Assembly: GCA_019136175.1 (NCBI GenBank)
Contig: JAGVUS010000411.1
Coordinates: forward strand, 1 to 5,076
Source: Chloroflexota bacterium
Lineage (GTDB): Bacteria > Chloroflexota > Anaerolineae > Anaerolineales > Anaerolineaceae
Length of the DNA: 5,076 bases
Reading direction: 5' to 3'
A program made the translations under genes and the position numbers. The notes under the pieces are model-generated. The model was not told the origin of the DNA. It saw nothing but the letters and a program-made list of their open reading frames with translations, and made no database searches. This document shows positions 1 through 5,076 of this stretch, piece after piece. Numbering within the stretch: position 1 is the first letter of the stretch; every line of letters starts with the position of its first letter.

Positions 1-351
1 TGGCATTTTCTTCAAGAAGACACATTTGCTTCCAAGGGACAAAAGCTCATTTACCATGGTCCGCTTAAACCCCTTGAAAAAATTCTGCTTCAGTCGCCGC
101 TGGTTCCATGGAGCTATTTTGCAAGCAATTTTTATCACAATGTCTACTGGTACCCATTTGTAGGCAGGAAACGTGTGGAATCTGCACTCAGAACCCCTTG
201 GGGACAATTATTCCAATCATACGGAGATGGGAAAGTTGTCATGCCGGGCATGGAGCCCAAAACTGTCGTCCAGGCGGGTGTGGCAATTGGCGCGCTTGCA
301 GCCATGTTGGGAGTTGGTCTTTGGCTGTTGGGGAAGAAACACAGGAAATAA
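1..351 (+). CDS. Unrecognised protein with C-terminal membrane anchor (3' end only)
   Basis: The frame is open from the first base of the window and ends in TAA at 349-351, giving the last 116 residues of a longer protein. The soluble part is aromatic-rich: residues 45-53 contain YHNVYWYPF, followed by a basic stretch (GRKR, 55-58) and WGQLF at 67-71. Residues 89-110 form one hydrophobic, Gly/Ala/Leu-rich helix, followed by the basic tail GKKHRK. This is the layout of a C-terminal transmembrane anchor with a cytoplasmic, positively charged end. I do not recognise the family securely. The pattern faintly recalls the C-terminal part of DUF362-type proteins, but that is only an impression. The reading frame is chosen because it is uninterrupted and ends in a sensible anchor; the overlapping +3-frame ORF from 108 looks random and Cys-rich. 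The glnA start lies 70 nt downstream, so co-transcription is possible but not shown. Confidence 0.7.
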   Translation, partial: WHFLQEDTFASKGQKLIYHGPLKPLEKILLQSPLVPWSYFASNFYHNVYWYPFVGRKRVESALRTPWGQLFQSYGDGKVVMPGMEPKTVVQAGVAIGALAAMLGVGLWLLGKKHRK

Positions 352-377
352 TGCTGGTGTTTGAAGTTTTGCAATAG

Positions 378-391
378 AGTACATATGTACT
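378..391. promoter_or_regulatory. 14-bp perfect palindrome in the glnA leader (possible operator)
   Basis: AGTACATATGTACT reads identically on both strands. It extends to 20 bp (375-394) with a single mismatched pair. It lies 30 nt before the glnA ATG, in the only gap between the upstream gene and glnA. A weak promoter could overlap it: TTGAAG at 361-366, a 17-nt spacer, then TATGTA at 384-389, which matches the -10 consensus poorly. As RNA it would give only a 5-bp stem, so a DNA site for a dimeric regulator is the more natural reading. It does not match the GlnR consensus that I know (TGTNAN7TNACA). Confidence 0.4.
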
Positions 392-421
392 TTACATCAT
401 AATATTTACACAGGAGAAACC

Positions 422-1840
422 ATGTTTCAAAATTTTCAGGAAGCAGCCGCGTACGTTAAGGAGAACAAAATCCGGTTGGTTGATTTGAAATTTTGTGATC
501 TATGGGGACGCTGGCACCATGTCACAATTTCGGCGGTGGAATTCACCCCGGAATTGATGGAATCCGGTATCGGTTTTGATGGTTCCTCTGTTGGTTTCAA
601 GTCCGTAAAAGCCGGTGATATGGTGCTCATCCCCGACCTGGGAACGGGCTTCATGGATCCATTTTGCGAAACCCCAACCCTCAGCTTTATCTGCAATACA
701 GTGGAAGCCGATACCAAGGTCCGGTTTGGCGGTGATCCTCGTGAAGTGGTGCAGCGCGCGGAAACTTTCATGATCCAGCAAGGACTTGCTGACCAAAGCC
801 TTTGGGGTCCTGAATTTGAATTTTATGTGTTCAATGATGTCGTTCTTGAAAATGATATTTTCACTTCGGCATATCGTGTGGATTCCTTTGAGGCATCATG
901 GAACTCCTCCCAGGGTGGTGATGGACACCTGATTCCCATCCATGGCGGTTATCACGCCATTCCGCCACGCGATCAGACAAGCGACCTCCGCAGCCGCATG
1001 ACCATCCTCCTAGAAGACCTGGGAGTACCGGTCAAATATCATCATCATGAAGTCGGCGGACCAGGTCAGTGTGAAATTGAAACTCCCCTGTTGGGCATCT
1101 TAAAAGCAGCCGATTCATCCCTGATCATTAAATATGTGACCAAGCTGGTTGCCCGCAACGACGGTCAAACCGTTACATTCCTGCCCAAGCCATTATTTGG
1201 TGAAGCTGGCAGCGGCATGCATTTCCATCAACAATTGATCAAGGCAGGAAAAAATCTGTTTTATGATCCTTCGGGACCCAACCTCCTCAGCAAGGAAGCG
1301 CTCTGGTATATCGGCGGTCTGCTGACCCATGCCCCGGCTGTCCTCGCTTTCACCAACCCATCCACCAACTCCTTCCGCCGCCTGGTTCCAGGGTACGAAG
1401 CACCCATCTCAGCCATCTTCTCCAGCGGCAACCGCAGCGCTGCCATCCGGATCCCCAAGTATGCGACCGAACCGGATACCGTTCGATTTGAATTCCGTCC
1501 CCCCGATGCCACCTGCAACCCCTATCTCGCCATGGCAGCCCAGTTGATGGCTGGATTGGATGGCATCCGCAATCAGACTGACCCCACCGTGGCGGGTTTT
1601 GGTCCGATTGACGACGACATCTTTTCCTGGCCGGCAGAGAAAAGGGCAACCATCAAAAGCCTGCCCACATCCCTTGAGGAAGCATTGTATTCCCTGGAAA
1701 AGGACCATGCGTTCCTGCTGGAAGGAGGCGTATTTACCGAAGAGATGATTCATAACTGGATTCGTGGCAAACGCAATGAAGCCATGCAGGTCCGTCTGCG
1801 CCCCCATCCATACGAAGTCCAGATGTACTTTGACCTCTAA
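422..1840 (+). CDS. glnA: Type I glutamine synthetase
   Basis: The product makes glutamine from glutamate, ammonia and ATP in the cytoplasm, the main entry of ammonia into metabolism. It has 472 residues, the usual length of bacterial GS-I (about 440-475), and is complete. The N-terminal beta-grasp domain carries FDGSS at 52-56. The catalytic domain shows the metal-site Glu131 and Glu133 in WGPEFEF, HHHEVGGPGQCE, His267 in GSGMHFH, the glutamate-binding RLVPGYEAP, the ATP-site NRSAAIRIP and RFEFRPPD. The ATG has an AGGAGA Shine-Dalgarno at 412-417. The central part (EASWNSSQGGDGHLIP region) resembles the E. coli-like I-beta class. The adenylylation-loop Tyr (E. coli Tyr397, NLYDLPPEE) is replaced by Phe401 in DDDIFSWPAEK, so this subunit should not be adenylylated there. 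The Arg used for feedback control in Bacillus-type I-alpha enzymes (Arg62) appears as Ser61. Regulation must therefore differ from both models; the palindrome at 378-391 may contribute. Confidence 0.97.
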   Translation: MFQNFQEAAAYVKENKIRLVDLKFCDLWGRWHHVTISAVEFTPELMESGIGFDGSSVGFKSVKAGDMVLIPDLGTGFMDPFCETPTLSFICNTVEADTKVRFGGDPREVVQRAETFMIQQGLADQSLWGPEFEFYVFNDVVLENDIFTSAYRVDSFEASWNSSQGGDGHLIPIHGGYHAIPPRDQTSDLRSRMTILLEDLGVPVKYHHHEVGGPGQCEIETPLLGILKAADSSLIIKYVTKLVARNDGQTVTFLPKPLFGEAGSGMHFHQQLIKAGKNLFYDPSGPNLLSKEALWYIGGLLTHAPAVLAFTNPSTNSFRRLVPGYEAPISAIFSSGNRSAAIRIPKYATEPDTVRFEFRPPDATCNPYLAMAAQLMAGLDGIRNQTDPTVAGFGPIDDDIFSWPAEKRATIKSLPTSLEEALYSLEKDHAFLLEGGVFTEEMIHNWIRGKRNEAMQVRLRPHPYEVQMYFDL

Positions 1841-1863
1841 TCCGTGGGGCAACCCATAAACAG

Positions 1864-1893
1864 AGCAAGGCGGTCCAATAGGACCGCCTTGTT
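1864..1893. terminator. Hairpin shared by convergent genes, probable bidirectional terminator
   Basis: The arms 1866-1876 (CAAGGCGGTCC) and 1881-1891 (GGACCGCCTTG) pair perfectly over 11 bp around an AATA loop. One G-T and one A-T pair extend the stem to 1864-1893. It lies 23 nt after the glnA TAA and 18 nt after the TAG of the convergent rhodanese gene. The T tracts are weak on both sides: TTGTTGATTT on the + strand, and CTCTGTTTA after the stem on the - strand. Termination is inferred from position and stem strength. Confidence 0.75.
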
Positions 1894-1911
1894 GATTTCC
1901 TGTCGTCGCAC

Positions 1912-2415
1912 CTAGGGTTCAGTCGGGTATCCTGCGTCCAGCCATGCCTGGAGACCACCCAGGATGGGATTGGCGCGGGAAAAACCATTTTGTTCCAGGA
2001 TCAGCGCTGCACCAGCACTGGTATGTTCATTTGGTCAGGTACAATATGTGATAATCCATTGATTTGGATCCAGTTCCTGGTAGCGGGTTGCCATTTCAGC
2101 CAACGGGATATTAACTGCCCCGGGGATATGCATGCGGGCAAAGGATTCTGCATCCCGTGTGTCCACAAAGACGACATCACCTTGTTGGGCTGCCTGCCAG
2201 GCATCCTTGACCCGGACCCGCCACACAGTCGGTGATGGCCAATCCGCCTGTGCTCGAATCAGCGTTACCCCGGCGGGTGCTTCCGTCTCTGTACCAGCAG
2301 ATGGTATCACCCGCCAGAGTATCAATGCCACAAGAAGAACTCCACCAAGAGCAAGTATATGCCAGGGTTTCACTTGCAGATTGGATCGTTGTTTTGATTT
2401 TTTGGTTGTTTTCAC
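1912..2415 (-). CDS. Membrane-anchored rhodanese with in-frame TGA, probable selenoprotein
   Basis: Read through the TGA at 2035-2037, this gene encodes 167 residues. It has a basic N-terminus, a transmembrane helix at about 18-36, and a linker. An extracytoplasmic single rhodanese domain follows, with VDTR at 84-87, HIPGAVNIP at 96-104 and ITYC at 122-125. Cys125 is the expected catalytic Cys that carries persulfide. Next come Thr126, the TGA codon (residue 127), then PNEHTSA (128-134) and the typical domain end GGLQAWLDAGYP (153-164), with a stop at TAG 1912-1914. The domain is incomplete without the post-TGA part and ordinary in length with it. As I recall, homologs commonly read YCxCPNE here, so TGA stands for a Cys and is best read as selenocysteine. 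GTG at 2415 is chosen as start because AGAGG (2425-2421) lies 5 nt upstream; a TTG at 2457 would add 14 residues overlapping ybaK. The gene is 29 nt behind ybaK, probably in one operon. A recent nonsense mutation is the alternative. Confidence 0.8.
2002..2020 (-). promoter_or_regulatory. Candidate bacterial SECIS hairpin after the in-frame TGA
   Basis: In the rhodanese mRNA, CAGUGCUG (2020-2013) pairs with CAGCGCUG (2009-2002): eight consecutive pairs including one U-G, closing a GUG loop (2012-2010). The loop begins 22 nt after the UGA, inside the roughly 16-37 nt window known for bacterial SECIS elements. If the top G-C pair opens, the apical loop starts GGU, as in E. coli fdhF, where SelB contacts loop G and U. 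I do not see a clear counterpart of the fdhF bulged U. A competing 4-bp fold (ACCA/UGGU around GUGC) also puts G first in the loop. The hairpin is wholly coding, as in other bacterial SECIS elements. Confidence 0.6.
2035..2037 (-). other. Recoded UGA codon, probable selenocysteine insertion site
   Basis: The TGA is codon 127 of the rhodanese (from the GTG at 2415), two residues after the predicted catalytic Cys, forming Cys-Thr-Sec. It is the only in-frame TGA in the window, and all seven genes stop with TAA or TAG. A genome-wide reassignment of UGA to Trp or Gly should place TGA in the other genes as well, and it does not. Confidence 0.65.
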
Positions 2416-2444
2416 AAGCACCTCTGTAATGCGACTATTTATGT

Positions 2445-2939
2445 CTATTTTACACAATTATCAGCCGCATTTCCAGTGGATGTGAATTTTCCCAACTCAT
2501 ATAATTCCAGCGCTTCCAATAAATTTTTCGATTTCAACAAAATGGCTGTCCCCCGTCTGCCGGAGCCCATGGAGATGTCCTCCTGCTGAAGGATACTTTC
2601 ATCCACCAGGATTCGGACACGAGTCAATAATCCCAATGGAGCAACGGTGCCAGGCAAATATCCAGTAATGCTCAACACCTCCTCAGGTGTGGCTGTAGTC
2701 AGCCTGCGTACACCCAGGTAGGCACGCAGGATCTGCCATGAGACTTGCTCTCCCCCAGCAACCAGAACCATCACAAATCCGCCTTCCCCGGAACGGAATA
2801 ACAGGCTGCGCACCACCTGGTTGGGTTGTTGCCCCCTCTCCCGGGCTGCCTGTTCCAGAGACCGGACAGGCAATTTATGCTCAAAAATCTGATAGGTAAT
2901 GCCCAGTCGATCCAGAACCCGGGTTGCTGCAGTGATCAA
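2445..2939 (-). CDS. ybaK: YbaK/EbsC-family aminoacyl-tRNA deacylase
   Basis: The 164-residue product is a single YbaK-type editing domain. Family members act in trans in the cytoplasm to hydrolyse mischarged tRNA, classically Cys-tRNA(Pro) or Ala-tRNA(Pro). The family pattern is visible: the opening VLDRLGITYQIFEH (8-21), then SLEQAARERG (27-36), VVRSLLFRSG (42-51), FVMVLVAGGEQVS (55-67) and late GSGRRGTAILL. The Lys that is important in YbaK proteins (Lys46 in the Haemophilus/E. coli type) appears here as Arg44, so the exact substrate is uncertain. The start is TTG at 2939, with the purine-rich AGAAGGG ending 7 nt upstream; no ATG lies nearby in frame. The stop is TAG at 2445-2447. It follows the radical SAM gene by 41 nt and precedes the rhodanese by 29 nt, consistent with one transcript. 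Confidence 0.88.
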   Translation of the reverse strand: MITAATRVLDRLGITYQIFEHKLPVRSLEQAARERGQQPNQVVRSLLFRSGEGGFVMVLVAGGEQVSWQILRAYLGVRRLTTATPEEVLSITGYLPGTVAPLGLLTRVRILVDESILQQEDISMGSGRRGTAILLKSKNLLEALELYELGKFTSTGNAADNCVK

Positions 2940-2980
2940 TGATGAACCCTTCTACATATAATTTTTTGGAAAACACTCTC

Positions 2981-4150
2981 TTACCATAAGGTTGGTTGGT
3001 AACTGATTTGCTGACCATCCAGTAACAGGTAGGGACCAGCCCGATGCAGATTCACTCCCAGTCCCCGCAGTTCCTCCAGTGCAGTGATTCTGTGATTACC
3101 ACGCGCAGTGACCAACCTTGCCACTGTTTTTGGACCAATTCCCGGCACCCGCAGCAGTTGGCTTTGTTCCGCTCGATTGACTTCAACCGGAGATTCACGT
3201 AAATACTGGCTTGCCCATGCCTGTTTTGGGTCCTGGTCCAATGGAAGTGTACCATTACCGGATAATGGCAATTCCTCCACGTCAAATCCATAATCCCGCA
3301 GCAGAAACGATGCCTGGTACAGCCGTTGCTGCCGGAGGGGATTTTCAGGCGGTCGATCTTCCAGGGGGGTGTCCTTCACCGGGTTGAATGCAGAGTAATA
3401 TACCCTTGCCAGGTGCAATTCCCGAAACAGGAACTGGGTGGTGGAAAGCAATTCCAGGTCCGTTTCACCTGCACCGCCAACAACAAATTGGGTGGTCAGG
3501 GATGGCCACTTCCGCCTCCAGGCATCATACGGCAGCCTGGTTTTGCGAATTTCCTCCGCCAGCTTGAGCGGGCGGAGAAGTTCATCCAGGAAGGTTTTAT
3601 GGGGTGCCAGCATTCCCAACCGGGTGTCATTGGGGGCTTCCAGGTTGATGGAAACCCGATCGGCAAGCAGCATGGCTTGCAGGATCTGATCCTTTTCAGC
3701 CCCCGGCATGATTTTCAAGTGCAGGTAACCACCAAACTTCCGGCGATTCCGGATAATTTCCGCCGTATCATTCAACCGGTCCTGTGTCCGCACCCCGCCT
3801 CCAGCCACACCGGATGAAAGGAAAATCCCATCCACCGTGCCCGCCCGGTGCATGGTCAGGAACGAATCTGCCATCTCTTCCGGTTTCAAGGTCGCCCTGC
3901 GAAAATCCCGCCCAGCACGGAATGGACAGTAGAAACAATCCCGCTCACATGCAGAAGTCAGCAAGGTTTTTAACAGAGCCTTACAGGGTCCCCCCGCTGG
4001 ACGGAATACCATGCCGTGATCAAGCTCCCCCCTTCCAGTTGAACACTGCGATTCAGCCTGGCTTGCAGTTGGCACGCCGCACTCATCCATATCAGGTTCC
4101 AATCCCATATGGGCAGACAGCACGGCAAGAGTATCCAATAAATCCACCAT
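2981..4150 (-). CDS. Radical SAM protein with C-terminal helix-hairpin-helix (COG4277 type), putative nucleic-acid modification or repair
   Basis: The product is 389 residues from ATG 4150. Cys68, Cys72 and Cys75 in CERDCFYC form the CxxxCxxC motif that binds the [4Fe-4S] cluster used to cleave S-adenosylmethionine. Next come a typical radical SAM core with IFLSSGVAGGG and LHLKIMPGA, then VSINLEAPN. Near the C-terminus LLRVPGIGPKTVARLV (332-347) is a helix-hairpin-helix, a non-specific DNA-binding fold. This combination matches the family of predicted DNA-modification/repair radical SAM proteins. Many of these are paired with a uracil-DNA-glycosylase-like partner, and no such partner is in this window. 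The reaction is unknown. ATG 4150 is preferred over TTG 4168 because the protein then begins like its relatives, with a short leucine-rich start. The TTG would also lie inside the promoter, against the -10 box. No Shine-Dalgarno precedes the ATG, which fits a leaderless mRNA. Confidence 0.88.
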   Translation of the reverse strand: MVDLLDTLAVLSAHMGLEPDMDECGVPTASQAESQCSTGRGELDHGMVFRPAGGPCKALLKTLLTSACERDCFYCPFRAGRDFRRATLKPEEMADSFLTMHRAGTVDGIFLSSGVAGGGVRTQDRLNDTAEIIRNRRKFGGYLHLKIMPGAEKDQILQAMLLADRVSINLEAPNDTRLGMLAPHKTFLDELLRPLKLAEEIRKTRLPYDAWRRKWPSLTTQFVVGGAGETDLELLSTTQFLFRELHLARVYYSAFNPVKDTPLEDRPPENPLRQQRLYQASFLLRDYGFDVEELPLSGNGTLPLDQDPKQAWASQYLRESPVEVNRAEQSQLLRVPGIGPKTVARLVTARGNHRITALEELRGLGVNLHRAGPYLLLDGQQISYQPTLW

Positions 4151-4156
4151 GCAATA

Positions 4157-4185
4157 ATTATAGAACAAATATTCCTGTATTACAA
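4157..4185 (-). promoter_or_regulatory. Sigma-70-type promoter of the radical SAM gene, probably leaderless
   Basis: TTGTAA (4185-4180), a 17-nt spacer and a perfect TATAAT (4162-4157) make a near-consensus housekeeping promoter. Only six bases (TATTGC) separate the -10 box from the ATG at 4150-4148, so transcription would start at about the A of the start codon. The radical SAM, ybaK and rhodanese genes can then form their own transcription unit, apart from gltX and the DUF4342 gene. Confidence 0.65.
4171..4178 (-). repeat. ACAGGAAT direct repeat, copy 2 (in the promoter spacer)
   Basis: This is an exact 8-bp copy of the repeat at 4191-4198, offset by 20 bp or about two helical turns, so both copies face the same side of the DNA. 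It lies between the -35 and -10 boxes of the radical SAM promoter. It could be an activator or repressor site, or chance. Confidence 0.35.
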
Positions 4186-4190
4186 GGGGG

Positions 4191-4198
4191 ATTCCTGT
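4191..4198 (-). repeat. ACAGGAAT direct repeat, copy 1 (upstream of the -35 box)
   Basis: This is the exact partner of 4171-4178. It ends 5 bp upstream of the -35 box. A related inverted sequence with one inserted base (CAGGGAAT on the + strand) lies at 4225-4232. Confidence 0.35.
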
Positions 4199-4235
4199 TT
4201 ATTTATTACGAATTTCTGATTATGCAGGGAATTGT

Positions 4236-4508
4236 TTATTCCATATTGGGAGCATGATCAGGAACGTCCAGTTTTTCCACAACAATGGTGCAATTGGCAA
4301 CCAGGGCGGCAATGGCACCCAGCGCAGCCCAAACCGGCAGCAACACAACCCCCACCACACCCACAGTCAGGGGCATCTCAATCAGGACAGTTCCCTTATC
4401 ATCCTTGATGATGATACGGCGGACATTGCCCTCTTTGAGAATTTCTTTCACTTTTGCCACCAGCTGATCCCCATCAATTCGAAATTCTTCCGTCCGAACC
4501 TTGTCCAT
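4236..4508 (-). CDS. DUF4342 domain-containing protein
   Basis: This is a small protein of 90 residues whose biochemical function is unknown. The N-terminal half is soluble, with EEFRIDGDQLVAKVKEILKE (7-26) followed by GNVRRIIIKDDKG (27-39), which looks like a helix then a beta strand. Residues 47-71 form a hydrophobic, Gly/Val/Ala-rich segment (LTVGVVGVVLLPVWAALGAI and on), then CTIVVEK and a short acidic tail. This order, with the GNVRRIIIK and PLTVGVVG signatures, is that of DUF4342 proteins. The hydrophobic part could be a membrane segment. ATG 4508 is chosen because GGAGGT (4517-4512) precedes it; the longer frame to TTG 4538 would run into the end of gltX. It starts 22 nt after the gltX stop, so the two are probably co-transcribed. 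The stop is TAA at 4236-4238. No convincing terminator follows it. Confidence 0.88.
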   Translation of the reverse strand: MDKVRTEEFRIDGDQLVAKVKEILKEGNVRRIIIKDDKGTVLIEMPLTVGVVGVVLLPVWAALGAIAALVANCTIVVEKLDVPDHAPNME

Positions 4509-4530
4509 ATTACCTCCGTTTACAAAAAAA

Positions 4531-5076
4531 CTATCCAATCATCTGAGCCTGTAACAATTCAATTGCCCGTTCCATGCGCTCAACAACTTTTTCCTTGCCA
4601 ATGATTTCCATGCTTTCAAATAGTGGGGGACTGACTTTTTGACCGGTGATTGCTGCGCGCATAATTCCAAAGACCTGCCCGGCACTTAAGCCAAGCTTTT
4701 CAACCAGTTCCCGTAAAGGAGGTTCCGATGTCTCCAACCTTACATCCGGCAGGCTTCTTAAAATCGCAAGCACCTCTCCGGCAACCACCAGGCAGTCATC
4801 GGGAGTTAATCCTTTCGCCACCAGGTCTGCAGGATCGGGTTCCACAACATCCCGGAAAAAGAACCCTGCCCACTCCATTCCCTCATCCAGGGTAACCAGC
4901 CGGGGTTGGATCAGGGGAGCAACCCGAATCAATGTGGCATCATCCACCTGAAAACCTGCTTTTTCAAAATACGGTTTCAAGCGGTTTGCCAGTTCCTCTG
5001 GAGGAAGGTTGCGAATGTGCAATCCATTAAAGTGATCCAGCTTGGTGAAATTAATCGCTGCCGGGGAGGGATTCAA
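4531..5076 (-). CDS. gltX: Glutamyl-tRNA synthetase, C-terminal part (5' end outside window)
   Basis: These are the last 181 residues of a class I aminoacyl-tRNA synthetase that charges tRNA(Glu) in the cytoplasm. The frame is open to the window edge, and the first codon, TTG at 5076, is taken as an internal Leu, not a start. The visible part begins at the end of the catalytic region: NFTKLDHFNGLHIRNL (9-24) corresponds to the KLDWxNGxYIR signature of GltX, with His in place of the usual Trp. The all-helical anticodon-binding domain follows, ending with the characteristic SPPLFESMEIIGKE and a closing arginine/glutamate-rich helix (VVERMERAIELLQAQ). The HIGH and KMSKS motifs would lie upstream and cannot be seen. 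TAG at 4531-4533 ends the gene, 22 nt before the DUF4342 gene. A glutaminyl or non-discriminating specificity cannot be judged from this fragment. Confidence 0.93.
   Translation of the reverse strand: MNPSPAAINFTKLDHFNGLHIRNLPPEELANRLKPYFEKAGFQVDDATLIRVAPLIQPRLVTLDEGMEWAGFFFRDVVEPDPADLVAKGLTPDDCLVVAGEVLAILRSLPDVRLETSEPPLRELVEKLGLSAGQVFGIMRAAITGQKVSPPLFESMEIIGKEKVVERMERAIELLQAQMIG

Noticed and set aside
108..377. An 89-residue + strand ORF starting at ATG 108.
   Set aside because: It overlaps the better +1 frame that ends in a transmembrane anchor, and its Cys/Trp-rich composition looks random.
1409..1852. A 147-residue - strand ORF antisense to glnA.
   Set aside because: It is a shadow of the glnA frame, with no ribosome site or recognisable domain.
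1734..1988. A - strand ORF of 84 residues across the end of glnA.
   Set aside because: It is a shifted frame of the rhodanese 3' end running antisense into glnA, with no family features.
2013..2022. The short ACCAG/CTGGT palindrome after the TGA taken as the SECIS stem.
   Set aside because: It gives only 4 bp with a usable loop. The overlapping 8-bp CAGUGCUG/CAGCGCUG fold is stronger.
1912..2037. A simple pseudogene caused by a nonsense mutation.
   Set aside because: Not fully excluded. However, the frame after TGA is intact and conserved in pattern to its own TAG, the TGA is at a Cys-type position, and a well-placed hairpin follows.
2035..2457. A complete 140-residue protein ending at the TGA.
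   Set aside because: It would stop right after the catalytic Cys and lack the active-site loop and the last helix of the rhodanese domain, all of which are encoded in frame downstream.
2132..2485. A 117-residue + strand ORF opposite the rhodanese.
   Set aside because: It is antisense to a recognisable domain and Thr/Ser-rich, with no motif.
3326..3817. A 163-residue + strand ORF opposite the radical SAM gene.
   Set aside because: The opposite strand carries a clear radical SAM protein, and this translation is low-complexity and Gly/Gln-rich with no domain.

Overview
The window holds seven protein genes at moderate G+C and has almost no empty space. Two genes run on the + strand: the 3' end of an unrecognised membrane-anchored protein, then a complete type I glutamine synthetase (glnA). 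Five genes run on the - strand and converge on glnA. Read in their own direction they are the C-terminal part of glutamyl-tRNA synthetase (gltX, cut by the window end), a DUF4342 protein, a radical SAM/helix-hairpin-helix protein of the COG4277 type, a YbaK-type aminoacyl-tRNA deacylase, and a membrane-anchored rhodanese. The two convoys meet at a strong hairpin (1864-1893) that probably acts as a shared terminator. The gene content and the Shine-Dalgarno sites indicate a bacterium. The mix of protein types would suit an environmental Chloroflexota (Anaerolineae-like) genome, but that placement is a low-confidence guess.

The main find is the rhodanese gene. Its frame is stopped by a TGA at 2035-2037, directly after the active-site sequence Ile-Thr-Tyr-Cys-Thr. 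The same frame then continues for 40 more codons, which encode exactly the rest of a rhodanese domain (PNEHTSA, then GGLQAWLDAGYP), to a TAG at 1912-1914. The TGA falls where I recall related rhodaneses having the second Cys of a Cys-X-Cys-Pro-Asn-Glu motif. A hairpin with a G-rich apical loop begins 14 nt after the TGA and its loop begins 22 nt after it, the placement expected of a bacterial SECIS element. This points to a selenocysteine rhodanese with a Cys-Thr-Sec motif. A conventional gene caller would report it as a truncated protein. No other gene in the window has an in-frame TGA, and none ends in TGA.

Other points of interest are as follows. The glutamine synthetase resembles the adenylylated I-beta class but has Phe401 where the adenylylated Tyr should be. 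The radical SAM gene has a near-consensus promoter whose -10 box lies only 6 nt before the ATG, which suggests a leaderless transcript. Two ACAGGAAT direct repeats spaced 20 bp apart flank that promoter's -35 box. A perfect 14-bp palindrome lies in the glnA leader.

Functionally, gltX (glutamate charging) and glnA (glutamate to glutamine) are both glutamate-linked, and YbaK-type proteins proofread tRNA charging. There is no strong sign, however, that the seven genes form one pathway. No stretch longer than 300 bases lacks a gene.
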